A program made the position numbers and the translations under genes. Source: Robbsia andropogonis (GTDB lineage: Bacteria; Pseudomonadota; Gammaproteobacteria; Burkholderiales; Burkholderiaceae). From it: a DNA stretch of 64,000 nt. The notes under the pieces were generated by a model. It was not told where the DNA came from and did not search any database. It saw only the letters and a program-made list of their open reading frames with translations. The stretch's first letter is position 1. Every line of letters starts with the position of its first letter. The stretch lies in the NCBI RefSeq assembly GCF_000970345.1, contig NZ_LAQU01000008.1:1-64000 (forward strand), read 5' to 3'. Positions 28,185 to 37,363 of this stretch are shown piece after piece.

Positions 28185-29993
28185 TTAGTGGGGGGCGAGC
28201 ATGATCAACTGCTCAACTACGGGTCCAAGCGCGAGCGCAGGAACGTAGGTCAGCGCACCAACCAACACGATCGTGCCCAATATCAGCACCACAAATAACG
28301 GTCCGTGCGTCGGCAAGGTACCTGCGGTTTGTGCAAGTCGCTTCTTCGCGGCCAGCGCGCCAGCCATTGCGAGCACCGGTATGATCCAGACAAAGCGCCC
28401 CAGCCACATGGCGATGCCGAGCAATACGTTGTAGAACGGCGTGTTCACCGTCAGCCCGGCAAATGCGCTGCCATTGTTGTTCGATGCGGACGTAAAGGCA
28501 TAGAGAATTTCAGAGAAGCCATGCGGTCCTGGATTGAGGATGCCGGCAACGCCCGCATCGGCCAGGACCGCGATGGACGTGCCGACCAGTACCAGAAACG
28601 GGGTAAGCAATACGGTGATCGCCACCATTTTCATTTCATATGACTCGATCTTCTTTCCGAGATATTCCGGCGTGCGCCCGATCATCAGGCCAGCAACGAA
28701 CACGGCAAGGACCGCGAAGATGATCATGCTGTAAAGGCCCGCCCCTACTCCCCCGAAGATCATTTCGCCCAATTGCATCAACAGCATGGGAACCAGGCCG
28801 CCAATGGGTGTCAACGAATCATGCGTGGCATCGGTGGCACCGGCGGATGCGGCCGTGGTCGCGACGGTAAATATGCCCGTCTGCGCAATGCCGAAGCGCG
28901 TTTCCTTACCCTCGGCATTACCTCCGGACTGCATTGCCGTGGCAGCCTGATCCACATGCAACGCAGCAAAGGCAGGATTACCAGCCTGCTCCGACGTCAG
29001 CTCGACCCCCACGGCCAACACGAATGCAATCGTCATAGCGGCGAGCAAAGCGCGTCCTTGTCGCTTGTCACCTACCATACGACCAAATGTCACGCACAAC
29101 GCCGCAGGTATCAACAGCATCACGAGCACCTGCATGAAATTGCTCAGCGGCGTGGGGTTCTCGAATGGATGTGCGGAGTTGGCATTGAAAAAACCGCCGC
29201 CGTTCGTGCCCAGCATTTTGATCGCTTCCTGCGATGCCACCGGACCTAACGCCAAGGTTTGCTTGTCGGCTGTCCCGTCAACCATGACCGGCTCGCCTTT
29301 TGCATTTTTAACGGGGCTACCCGCTGCGTCGAGCTTAGGCGTTTGGTACGTCGTGGTTTGTAAGGTGGCCACGTCGCGATAGGGCGAAAACGTTTGAATA
29401 ACGCCCTGCCCCGTGAGAAAGACCGCGAATACGATAGCGATCGGCGCAAGGATATACAACGTGATGCGCGTCAGGTCTACCCAGAAATTGCCGATCGTGC
29501 TTGTCGTATGGCGTGCGAAGCCGCGGATCAGCGCGATTGCAACGGCAATCCCGGTGGCCGCCGACAGGAAATTCTGCACGGTAAGACCCACCATTTGCGC
29601 AAAATAGCCCAGCGTGCTTTCGCCGCCGTATTCCTGCCAGTTCGTATTGGTGACAAAGCTGATCGCCGTATTGAATGCCGCATCCGGCGTCATATTGGCC
29701 ATGCCCTGCGGATTGAGCGGAAGCCATTGTTGTAATCGCAGGATCGCATACAACAGCAAGGTGCCGGCACCGCTGAATACCAGCAGGCAGAGTGCGTACC
29801 GCTTCCACGACATCTCGCTGCCGGGGTCGACGCCGGCGAGCTTGTATAACAATCGCTCGACCGGTCGTCCGATGCGCCGCACGACGAATGACGATCCATC
29901 CATGACGGACGCGATATAACGTCCTACTGGGAAGGCCAACACCAATAGCAACACGATGAGCACGGTTGCCTGGCCCAGATTATTGGCATTCAT
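28185..29993 (-). CDS. kdpA: Potassium-transporting ATPase subunit KdpA
   Basis: A 602-residue channel-like subunit with about ten membrane helices and the repeated selectivity-filter regions (TNTNWQEYGGEST, GTNGGGFFNANSAHPFENP and the late SASNNNGSAF). It forms the potassium-binding part of the Kdp pump. The start ATG at 29993 overlaps the kdpF stop (ATGA); the longer open frame upstream runs through kdpF and is not coding. Confidence 0.97.
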   Translation of the reverse strand: MNANNLGQATVLIVLLLVLAFPVGRYIASVMDGSSFVVRRIGRPVERLLYKLAGVDPGSEMSWKRYALCLLVFSGAGTLLLYAILRLQQWLPLNPQGMANMTPDAAFNTAISFVTNTNWQEYGGESTLGYFAQMVGLTVQNFLSAATGIAVAIALIRGFARHTTSTIGNFWVDLTRITLYILAPIAIVFAVFLTGQGVIQTFSPYRDVATLQTTTYQTPKLDAAGSPVKNAKGEPVMVDGTADKQTLALGPVASQEAIKMLGTNGGGFFNANSAHPFENPTPLSNFMQVLVMLLIPAALCVTFGRMVGDKRQGRALLAAMTIAFVLAVGVELTSEQAGNPAFAALHVDQAATAMQSGGNAEGKETRFGIAQTGIFTVATTAASAGATDATHDSLTPIGGLVPMLLMQLGEMIFGGVGAGLYSMIIFAVLAVFVAGLMIGRTPEYLGKKIESYEMKMVAITVLLTPFLVLVGTSIAVLADAGVAGILNPGPHGFSEILYAFTSASNNNGSAFAGLTVNTPFYNVLLGIAMWLGRFVWIIPVLAMAGALAAKKRLAQTAGTLPTHGPLFVVLILGTIVLVGALTYVPALALGPVVEQLIMLAPH

Positions 29994-30085
29994 TCCAGAT
30001 CCTCCGCCCGGATAAGCGCGTACACCAGGTACACAAAAAGCAGCACCGATGCGGCGCCGGCCGTCCACACACTCCAGGCGCTCAT
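29990..30085 (-). CDS. kdpF: KdpF small membrane subunit
   Basis: A 31-residue protein with one hydrophobic helix (residues about 8-24) ending in YLVYALIRAEDLE, the conserved tail of KdpF. It stabilises the Kdp complex. It overlaps kdpA downstream and another tiny ORF upstream, each by ATGA. Confidence 0.9.
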   Translation of the reverse strand: MSAWSVWTAGAASVLLFVYLVYALIRAEDLE

Positions 30086-30186
30086 GGGCGGCCTCCGGGC
30101 GGGCGATGCAAGCGGGTACACCCTTGGATCAGCACCGCGCAGAGCGCGCACAAGCCGAGCATGCCGGCCAGATAGACAACGTCCAT
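30082..30186 (-). CDS. Small membrane ORF leading the kdp operon
   Basis: A 34-residue ORF (begins MDVVYLAGMLGLCALC, ends in a basic PPGGRP tail) directly upstream of kdpF. It has one predicted helix (residues about 3-21), three cysteines, an excellent Shine-Dalgarno stretch (GAGGAAGGA, six bases before the ATG) and an ATGA overlap with kdpF. Those features argue that it is translated and coupled to kdpF. I do not know a named family for it; a Kdp accessory or leader peptide is the simplest idea. Confidence 0.65.
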   Translation of the reverse strand: MDVVYLAGMLGLCALCAVLIQGCTRLHRPPGGRP

Positions 30187-30270
30187 TTGATTCCTTCCTC
30201 ATGGGGATTGGGTCAAGACGAAGACTATCTAAAGGGCCATAAAGAACCTGCAAAGAAAGTAACGACCGGT

Positions 30271-30287
30271 ATAAAGAAACTATAAAT
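30271..30287 (-). promoter_or_regulatory. Possible KdpE operator upstream of kdp
   Basis: On the minus strand this reads TTTATAGTTTCTTTATA, a direct repeat of TTTATA spaced by five bases, about 85 bp before the first kdp ORF. The T-rich repeat resembles the KdpE site of the E. coli kdp promoter in composition. It is an inference from position and pattern. Confidence 0.45.
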
Positions 30288-30332
30288 TCTTTGTTGCTCA
30301 GGCGAGCTTCAATTAAACAGGCACGCGAACAT

Positions 30333-31652
30333 TCACCCGCGGGCGGGTTTTGCAGAAAGAATCACGCTGGCAAGTCGCTCTGCGGCCGTCCACATCTGGG
30401 CAACCGTGAAGCCACCAAATCCCAAAATTAATCCCGGACGACCCGTTCCGGGTGCGAATGTCGGGGACACCGCGCGGACAGCAACGCCGACATCAGCAGC
30501 GGCGAGGGCAATCGCGCGATCGTCCAGGTTTGCTGCCAGCCAGAGCACGAGGTGCATGCCCTGATCTCCTGGCGCAACCCACGCATACGCGGTCGGCAAT
30601 AGTGCATCCAGTGCCGTCAGCAAAGCCTTGCCATAGGCGGCATATACATTGCGGACTTTTCGGATATGCCGCTCCAGATGCCCCTCCTGCATGTAGGCCG
30701 CCAGCACATACTGGTCGGCCTCGGGTGGATGACGATCCAGGCATTTTCTCGACGAGCCCAGGCCAGCAGGGCGTTGCGCCTCGCCATGCTCAACGGCATC
30801 CCCATCGGATATTGGTGCGACGGTGTAATGTAAGCAGCACGCGCGTGTACAGCCATGCGAATGCCTGCTTCGACGTCAATGCCATCTGCGTCCACAGGCA
30901 CGCGAATCATTGTCTCTCCGTAGCCAGTGCTTTCCAGCATTGCTGTCACACCGCGATAGGAGGGATTCTCGACCCAGACTGCATCTCCCCGCGTGAGTAA
31001 CACCTGACTCGTCAGATACAAGCCCTGCTGCGTGCCGCTCGTTACGATAACCTGGCTCGCCTGACATTGAACCGATCGTGACTTGCGGACATAGTTCGCA
31101 ATGGCTTCGCGCAACGGTAACACCCCCTGTGCCTCTCCATATCCCGCGGGCGCACCGGGGCCCGTTGCACGCACGCGATTACCAAGCCGCCGCCAAGCGT
31201 CTCCGGGCATGGCCGATCCGAATGGTATGGATACCCGCGAAGGGCACCGCCGGCAGCGCGCGGAATTCGGCGGTGATTCGCGCAAAGCGTGCAGCATGAG
31301 GCGGCAATACGGCTCTCGGCAAGTCGACACGCTGCTGTTCCGAAGCATTGCGATCACGTACTTGCGCGGGTTGTATGTCGGTGAAGGCAATCGCCACACG
31401 CGTGCCCGCACCGCTTTTCGACTCAAGAAAGCCCTCCGCGATCAATTGCGCGGAGGCCTCCACCACTGTTCCACGAGCGGTTTGCAGCACCGCTGCCAGC
31501 AGCCGGGTCGAAGGTACCGCCTCGCCCACTCGCAAATCCCCTCGCTGGATGGCATCTCGAAAAACCTGCGACAGTTGGCGAGCGAGATTTCCGGCACCGC
31601 GATCCAGTACTGGCAACCATGGTAAGTCGACATTACTCGCCGTGCGCGGCAT
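30333..31652 (-). pseudogene. MocR/PdxR-type GntR regulator, decayed
   Basis: Fragments in three frames give one MocR protein: an N-terminal winged helix (31652 to about 31240, with AVPSTRLLAAVLQTARGTV), the first half of the aminotransferase-like domain (about 31235 to 30735, with VTSGTQQGLYLTSQVLL) and its C-terminal end (about 30735 to 30333). The first junction is a frameshift near 31235-31241. At the second, near 30730-30737, the sequence jumps from AWIVI to DQYVLAAYM, so about 110-120 residues including the PLP-lysine region are missing. Such regulators are often divergent from FMN-binding PaiB-like genes, as here. It cannot make a working PLP-sensing regulator. Confidence 0.85.
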
Positions 31653-31781
31653 GATAGTGGTCTATTCATTTGTATCAAAAATGGATCTACAGAATAAACC
31701 ATTTCCTTGGGATAATCGACGAAACACCATCGGACCGCTTTCCGGTTGTCCCTTCACCGCCCCGCCACGAACGAGTCCATC

Positions 31782-32411
31782 ATGTACATTCCATCCGCGT
31801 TTCTCGAAACCGACACCCAGGTGCTGCACGCGTTGATGGTCGAACATCCGTTAGGCACGCTCGTGACACGGGATGCGCAAGGATTCGATGCCAATCATCT
31901 GCCATTCGAATTAAGCGCGGATGGCGCATTCGGCACGCTGCACGCCCACATTGCACGTGCCAATCCCCTCTGGCAAACATGCACCAATGACGACAACGTC
32001 ATGGTGATCTTTCACGCCGGCGACGCGTATATATCGCCGTCCTGGTACCCTAGCAAGCATGAACATCATCGTCAGGTACCCACCTGGAATTACACAGTGG
32101 TGCATGCGCATGGCCGGATCCGAATTCGAGACGACGAGGCGTTTGTACGTGGCGTCGTCGCACGGTTGACCCGAACGCATGAGGCGGGCGAGGCGGTGCC
32201 GTGGAAAATGGGCGATGCTCCGTCGGACTATTTGAATACGATGTTGAAGGCGATCGTTGGTGTGGAAATCGAAATTACCCGGCTCGTGGGCAAACGCAAA
32301 TTGGGGCAGAACAAGGATGCAGCCGATATTCGAGGTGCCAGTGACGCATTGATCGCGCGAGGCCAGCATGAAGTGGGCGCCGCGATGTCGGCACTCGCTG
32401 CAAAGAAATAA
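31782..32411 (+). CDS. FMN-binding negative transcriptional regulator (PaiB family)
   Basis: A 209-residue FMN-binding split-barrel protein of the PaiB family: the N-terminal MYIPSAF, the ISPSWYPSK segment and the VPTWNY motif (near residue 97-102) are typical. Members resemble pyridoxamine-phosphate oxidase in fold and were described as negative regulators or FMN-dependent oxidoreductases. I chose the ATG at 31782, which matches the family N-terminus; an earlier in-frame start at 31746 exists. It is divergent from the broken MocR gene, its likely former regulator. Confidence 0.88.
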   Translation: MYIPSAFLETDTQVLHALMVEHPLGTLVTRDAQGFDANHLPFELSADGAFGTLHAHIARANPLWQTCTNDDNVMVIFHAGDAYISPSWYPSKHEHHRQVPTWNYTVVHAHGRIRIRDDEAFVRGVVARLTRTHEAGEAVPWKMGDAPSDYLNTMLKAIVGVEIEITRLVGKRKLGQNKDAADIRGASDALIARGQHEVGAAMSALAAKK

Positions 32412-32528
32412 CGTTAACGCTGGCAAGCGCCGTTAAAGTGCCCCAATAACACAGCACACGGGTATGGGGAATGCTAGTAAAGCGCGCGAGCACGCCTACG
32501 CAGGCGCCCTGACATCACCGGAGACGAC

Positions 32529-33239
32529 ATGACCCTTGGCCGAGCCGTCGCATGGGTATTGTTGACTGTCTTGCTTGGCGGGTTTGGCGCGGCGTGGATG
32601 ATCAAGCAAGGTCAGGTCCCCGTGCCGGAGCGATTCAACCCGTTCATGCCGCTTAACGTAGCGGCGGCACCGGGACCGTTGACGACGTGGAAATTCTGGC
32701 AAGCAACGCATGATCCAGCGCGGTGCATGGCCGCCCTTGCGACATCCGGAATGACGTTTGACGCGGTAGCCGATACCACTTCTGTAAATGGCTGCTATGT
32801 CCATGACGCGGTGCGCGTCTCGCGACTCTCCGACGCCGCCGTCAACCAGCCTTTCCTTGCGAGCTGCCCACTGGCGCTGAGTCTTGCCATGGCGGAGCGA
32901 CACGCCTGGCAGCCTGCGGCGGCGCTACAGCTCGCTCGCATCACCCGCATTGATCATGTTGGTACCTTCGCCTGCCGCAATATCAATCATGCATCACAAG
33001 GCACTCTTAGTGAGCATGCCCATGCAAACGCAATCGACATAGAAGCGTTTGTCCTCAGCAACGGACAACGCATATCAATCGCTGATGATTGGCATCGCGA
33101 CACGCCGCGAGGAATGCTTTTGAAACAGGCACGAGACGGCGCCTGCCGCTATTTCCACGTCGTCCTGGGGCCTGATTACAACGCCCTTCATCACACGCAT
33201 TTGCATCTCGACATGGGTCCCTACCACACCTGCCGTTGA
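32529..33239 (+). CDS. Extensin-like C-terminal domain protein
   Basis: A 236-residue protein with one N-terminal membrane segment (residues about 5-24) and the extensin-like C-terminal domain: paired cysteines, SEHAHANAIDIEAF near 158-171 and the late HHTHLHLDMGP containing HxH. The domain is related to metal-dependent peptidases such as the D-Ala-D-Ala carboxypeptidase group, and may act on the cell wall, but function is not established. The ATG has a nearby GGAGACG. It is a single gene. Confidence 0.87.
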   Translation: MTLGRAVAWVLLTVLLGGFGAAWMIKQGQVPVPERFNPFMPLNVAAAPGPLTTWKFWQATHDPARCMAALATSGMTFDAVADTTSVNGCYVHDAVRVSRLSDAAVNQPFLASCPLALSLAMAERHAWQPAAALQLARITRIDHVGTFACRNINHASQGTLSEHAHANAIDIEAFVLSNGQRISIADDWHRDTPRGMLLKQARDGACRYFHVVLGPDYNALHHTHLHLDMGPYHTCR

Positions 33240-33294
33240 GCACGATCGGCAAAGCGCATTGTGAAGGACCGCGCGCTCCCCTGAATATCGACGC

Positions 33295-34314
33295 TCAACG
33301 ACGTGGCGCACGAATGGCGATGGGATGTACCGCCGCGTCGGGCTCCCGGAAAGCAAATTTTCTCAGCAATGTCCTGTATCCACCAGCGACCCGGAAACCG
33401 CCGTTTTTCTGTATGTAATCGATGGATCGCAGGCGATAAGCCGCTGCCAGCAGATACCATGGCAGCCCCGGCAAATCGTGATGCACGAGATGGTAGTTGT
33501 TGTTCAGGTAAAGCAGACGCATCGGCCATCCCGCCTCATTGATTGCGGTACGCTCCCCAACAACCTCCGCCGCGCGATGCTCATAGAATGACCGAATCAT
33601 TGACAGCGACAATGCCGGCCATGAAACAGCAATGAGGTAGTACCATACCGGAACGCCAGCCCAATGCCGCATCCCCACCAGCATCGCGAACAACAACAGG
33701 CCATGCGTGCACCACATTCTCAGATAGTGCCATTCGCCATGCGCTAGCGCATTCGCCGCATCTGCATAAGTTCGAGCCACCGCTAACGGCGGTCCTACAA
33801 TCATCCGGCCAATGAACGTACGCTGGATTTTGCACAGTTGCCGCGCCATCCGCGACATGCCTTGCCATCTGGCCGCATCTACATAATTAGTCTCAGGGTC
33901 CAGCCCCGGAACTGTCAAGTCTGCATCCCGATGATGCCGTATGTGCAAGTCGCGGTAAAGCGTATAGGGATACCACACCGCCAATGGCGCATAACCCAAA
34001 AACTTGTTAAATTGCCAGGATCGCGTTGGATGGCCATGCAACAACTCATGTTGCAATGACATATACCATGCCGCGGAAAAAACAAGCAAAGGTGTGGCTA
34101 GCAACAAACTCAACCACTGCAAATGCAACAACACCAGCGTGCCGATCCACATTCCATAGACACTCACACATACTGCCCACGTCGGCCATTCGGATCGGGC
34201 AATGAAGCGCTCCTGCAGGCGGCATATCGCACGCGCATGTTCCGCATCAAAGAAAGCGGTGGCGTGCGTGCCGTTTTCGGCTTCCCCGCTTTCTTTATGA
34301 TTTGTATTCCTATT
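33295..34314 (-). CDS. Fatty acid desaturase family membrane protein
   Basis: A 339-residue integral membrane protein with the three His boxes of desaturases/hydroxylases: HELLHGH, HIRHH and HLVHHD, and about four helices. It should introduce a double bond or hydroxyl in an acyl chain using a diiron centre. It does not adjoin the lipopeptide operon, so a link with the siderophore fatty acid is not supported. I chose the ATG at 34314 with GAGGTG upstream; a GTG at 34341 is also open. Confidence 0.9.
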   Translation of the reverse strand, partial: NRNTNHKESGEAENGTHATAFFDAEHARAICRLQERFIARSEWPTWAVCVSVYGMWIGTLVLLHLQWLSLLLATPLLVFSAAWYMSLQHELLHGHPTRSWQFNKFLGYAPLAVWYPYTLYRDLHIRHHRDADLTVPGLDPETNYVDAARWQGMSRMARQLCKIQRTFIGRMIVGPPLAVARTYADAANALAHGEWHYLRMWCTHGLLLFAMLVGMRHWAGVPVWYYLIAVSWPALSLSMIRSFYEHRAAEVVGERTAINEAGWPMRLLYLNNNYHLVHHDLPGLPWYLLAAAYRLRSIDYIQKNGGFRVAGGYRTLLRKFAFREPDAAVHPIAIRAPRR

Positions 34315-34476
34315 CATCAATTCACCCACCTCGTTTCCCACTGGCCATCCTAATTCCCATGAACCTCGACCGGGAAGCGAAAAATGCTTGTATCGATATC
34401 ACGCAGGCTGCTATACTCGCTGGAAAATGCGAAAATCCGCCGACCTAGACGTGCCAATGCCGTCGGACGTCCTCGG

Positions 34477-35295
34477 CTAAGATAGTGATGGGTAGCCGGC
34501 CGCGATTGCCCTGGATTCCGCGGAAACAATGGCGTGATACGCCGCACGATTCATGGGCGCGATGCCCGTTAAACGCAGTGCACGCGCACGCCCGTCGTCG
34601 AGGGTGATCGCTGTGGCGAGCGCCACTCGCAGTTGCGCCAGCAGCGTACCGTCCACGTAAGGCGACGCGATAAACGGTAGACTGGGCGCAGGGACCGTCA
34701 GATCAATGCAGTGGGTTCGTTGCCTGACGAACGGGAATGCGTCACGCGCGTAGGCCAGCGTCACGCAATCGATCGCGGCAATGTCGACATGCCCTTGCGC
34801 GACCGCCTGAAGGGAGGCGATGTGCGACCCTGTCTCAACCACCGATGCAAAAAATCGGCCATCTTTCGCAAGTGGCGCCACGCGGTCGCGAAACGCATTC
34901 ATGCCGCTGTGCGAGTCCATCGTATTATAAGCAGCACGCAAGCCCCGGCAGGCCGCCAGTTCCGTGGCACCTGATGCGTAAGCGTTATCCGAGACGACGA
35001 TCGCACTTCGATAGGACGGTCCATCACATCCCTCTACATCGAACACCGGTGCCGCAACAACCTGTACCTTTTCCTTTAACTGAAACATCAGTGGATAGCC
35101 GCACGTCTGTGATAACAACAGATCGGGACGCTGCCATAATGCAGCGATATCAGGCCCCGGGGCATCATGCACTGTAATGGCGTCCTTGATACCCATTGCC
35201 CGCAATTGCATGATGACATCACGTAATAGTGCCCGCCACTGTTGATCCAGTAACGTCGTGACGTTGTACATCGGCAAGGCAACAATCCAATTCAT
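34477..35295 (-). CDS. PhnD-like substrate-binding protein without signal peptide
   Basis: A 272-residue protein of the phosphate/phosphonate-binding (PhnD) superfamily: the internal LLLSQTCGYPL block, the YRSAIVVSDNAYAS segment and GLRAAYNTMDSHSGMNAFR are characteristic. It lacks a secretory signal and starts directly with the fold (WIVALPMYNV), so it is probably cytoplasmic. No PhnC/PhnE partners lie beside it. It stands at the left end of the organosulfur region; a sensing or scavenging role is a guess. Confidence 0.78.
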   Translation of the reverse strand: MNWIVALPMYNVTTLLDQQWRALLRDVIMQLRAMGIKDAITVHDAPGPDIAALWQRPDLLLSQTCGYPLMFQLKEKVQVVAAPVFDVEGCDGPSYRSAIVVSDNAYASGATELAACRGLRAAYNTMDSHSGMNAFRDRVAPLAKDGRFFASVVETGSHIASLQAVAQGHVDIAAIDCVTLAYARDAFPFVRQRTHCIDLTVPAPSLPFIASPYVDGTLLAQLRVALATAITLDDGRARALRLTGIAPMNRAAYHAIVSAESRAIAAGYPSLS

Positions 35296-35423
35296 TCAGG
35301 CATTCGCACCGACAACGCATCCATGATGATGCCAACAGTATACGTTCTCTCGCCCATCCCGCATGAGCATCCGCGGGGTCATCAGTCTGGTTTCACTGCT
35401 CCCCCGGGGCGTAAAAAACATCT

Positions 35424-36506
35424 TTAATCGCGGAGCAGGGGTAACAATTGCCTGCCCTGTCGTTCAATTTCCTGCAGATAGGGGGTATCGGAAAGGATGA
35501 AATGGGAAATGCCCAGGGCCTCGTACTTGCGCAGTGACCGTGCCACTTCCTCGGCCGACCCGACCAACCAGGTCGTGCCAGCGCCACCGCCGCCGTATTT
35601 GCCAGGGCTGGTGTAGAGATTATCATCCAATACATCACCACGTGACTGCAAGTCCAGCAGACGTTTTTGCCCTACGGCCAATGTGTGTCTGTGATCATGC
35701 CACTGTCCGCCGTCGCCGCGCGCCATCGTCGCCACCCTGGCTTCGGCGTCGGCCCAGGCCTGCTCTGATGTGTTGCGGATCAGCGTGGTGACGCGCAAGC
35801 CGAATTTCAACGGTGGCAACGTTCGTCCCGCTATCTCGCTACGTTTTTTCAGGCGGTCGATGCGCTCTGCGATATCCGCCAGCGGCTCTCCCCAGAACAA
35901 CTGTACATCGGCCTCGGTTGCGGCGACCTCTTCCGCAGCGCTTGACGCACCACCGAAGTACAGCGTTGGATGCCGCCGCTCGCCTCGCGGCTGAATCCGT
36001 GGCGACAAGGTTGACGCTGTAACCTGGAAGTGTTCCCCGTTGAAGGTCACATTTTCTTCGGTCCACAAGCGCCGGATCAGTTGCATGAATTCGCGAGTGC
36101 GGGCGTAACGCTGCCCGTGATCGCCTTCCCGATCGCCATACGCCGCAAGATCGTCTTTCCCCGACACGATATTGAGACGAACCCGACCGTCGATCAGATT
36201 GTCGAGCGTTGCAACGGCAGTCGCTAATTGGGCCGGCTGCCAATAGCCGGGCCGAACAGCAATCAACGGCTCGAACGTCCGCGTGCGCGCGGCCAGGGCC
36301 GTAGCCACGGTAAAAGTATCCGGACGGCCCCAGCCGGCACCAAGCAGTGCACCTTTCCAGCCGTATTCCTCGAGCGCTTTCGCCTGTGTGGTCAGTGTCG
36401 CCAAACTGTTATGGTCAGCGACTACCTTGTCACCACGATGGCCGGCCACCGACTGATTTGGGATATACCACAGAAATTCCGAGTCGTGGCCCATATGCAA
36501 CGCCAT
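35424..36506 (-). CDS. SsuD-like FMNH2-dependent alkanesulfonate monooxygenase
   Basis: A 360-residue luciferase-like monooxygenase. It begins with an SsuD-like segment (FLWYIPNQ), has RPGYWQPAQLATAVATLD and RLNIVSGKDD, and near residue 300-315 a Gly-rich loop typical of SsuD and SfnG enzymes. Such enzymes cleave the C-S bond of sulfonates, giving aldehyde and sulfite, using FMNH2 from a separate reductase. No reductase gene is recognised in the window. It could instead be the dimethylsulfone enzyme SfnG. It starts the run of sulfur genes. Confidence 0.87.
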   Translation of the reverse strand: MALHMGHDSEFLWYIPNQSVAGHRGDKVVADHNSLATLTTQAKALEEYGWKGALLGAGWGRPDTFTVATALAARTRTFEPLIAVRPGYWQPAQLATAVATLDNLIDGRVRLNIVSGKDDLAAYGDREGDHGQRYARTREFMQLIRRLWTEENVTFNGEHFQVTASTLSPRIQPRGERRHPTLYFGGASSAAEEVAATEADVQLFWGEPLADIAERIDRLKKRSEIAGRTLPPLKFGLRVTTLIRNTSEQAWADAEARVATMARGDGGQWHDHRHTLAVGQKRLLDLQSRGDVLDDNLYTSPGKYGGGGAGTTWLVGSAEEVARSLRKYEALGISHFILSDTPYLQEIERQGRQLLPLLRD

Positions 36507-36707
36507 CCATAAAAGAGAGCGTCCAGCATACCGCGGACGCTATCCCGCGCGAACCAAGCATTTGACATGCTCTTATGCCTATTTTGCATAATGCAGACGT
36601 GCGAACCCAGGGCGCCATCGCAGGCCAGTTCACGTACCCGTGACGTGACACATTGCGCACAACCTCAGCGTCGCCAAGAAAATACCTTCCGTCACCTACA
36701 TTTCAAG

Positions 36708-37055
36708 TCAATGTAATTTGGGAAAACCATGCCGCTCGGCGAGCAGAGACAGGATTCGGTTTGGATCATCCACATATCTCCGACCGCGCAATGACTTGGC
36801 ATCGTCAGGCGTGGCCTGTTCATCACCCAGAATGAGGAGGGGGACACCTTGATGCTCTGCGTCCAGCGCGGCGACAACCGTTTCGCGTGGTTTTGGAAAC
36901 GGCACCCGAATAATGTCGAGACGCGCCGCGCGCGCACGATCGGACGCCAATAGTCCTTCTATCGCAGCGCCGTCAGGACACAGGAAACGTTCTCCCGGGT
37001 ATTGCGGATCGCTGAAGCCGGCCTCCAGCAAAAACAGCGTGTCACGTTTAGTCAT
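36708..37055 (-). CDS. DUF3088 family protein
   Basis: A 115-residue protein matching the DUF3088 pattern: N-terminal RDTLFLLEAGF, then PGERFLCPDGA and PLLILGDE. The thioredoxin-like layout is apparent, with one Cys (FLCPDGA) rather than a pair. The ATG at 37055 is preceded by GGAGG; the frame extends nine codons upstream. It lies beside the SsuD-like gene; function unknown. Confidence 0.75.
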   Translation of the reverse strand: MTKRDTLFLLEAGFSDPQYPGERFLCPDGAAIEGLLASDRARAARLDIIRVPFPKPRETVVAALDAEHQGVPLLILGDEQATPDDAKSLRGRRYVDDPNRILSLLAERHGFPKLH

Positions 37056-37363
37056 GTATTCCTCCATCGTTGGATGTGCCATGGCGGCACCTTCGAAGCG
37101 TAGTCAGGCAGTCTGGCTTGACACAACGAATGATTCGGAATTTGGATATCGCGTTAAAGCACTGCAGCCCGATAGATGCGACACGCTCTCTTTCAATCAA
37201 ACGTTAGCGCGATACAACAGAACACCATCGCTGTACTTATCGAAAATCAATATTTAGCACTTCAAATACAGACTGCTACGCTTTCACTCCGCATATCCAT
37301 TTTGATCTACTCAGTCAGCCAGGAAGGCACGTTTTCCAACGGATTTCCCAATAAGGCAAAGTC
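37056..37363. other. Intergenic region between divergent DUF3088 and binding-protein genes
   Basis: 308 bases with no convincing gene. It must contain the promoters for both divergent genes. A TTGACA hexamer is present near 37118, but no good -10 partner is clear. Confidence 0.45.

Noticed and set aside
33295-34314. Desaturase as a tailoring enzyme of the lipopeptide fatty acid.
   Set aside because: It is about 17 kb from the operon, on an independent unit with no Fur box; nothing links the two.
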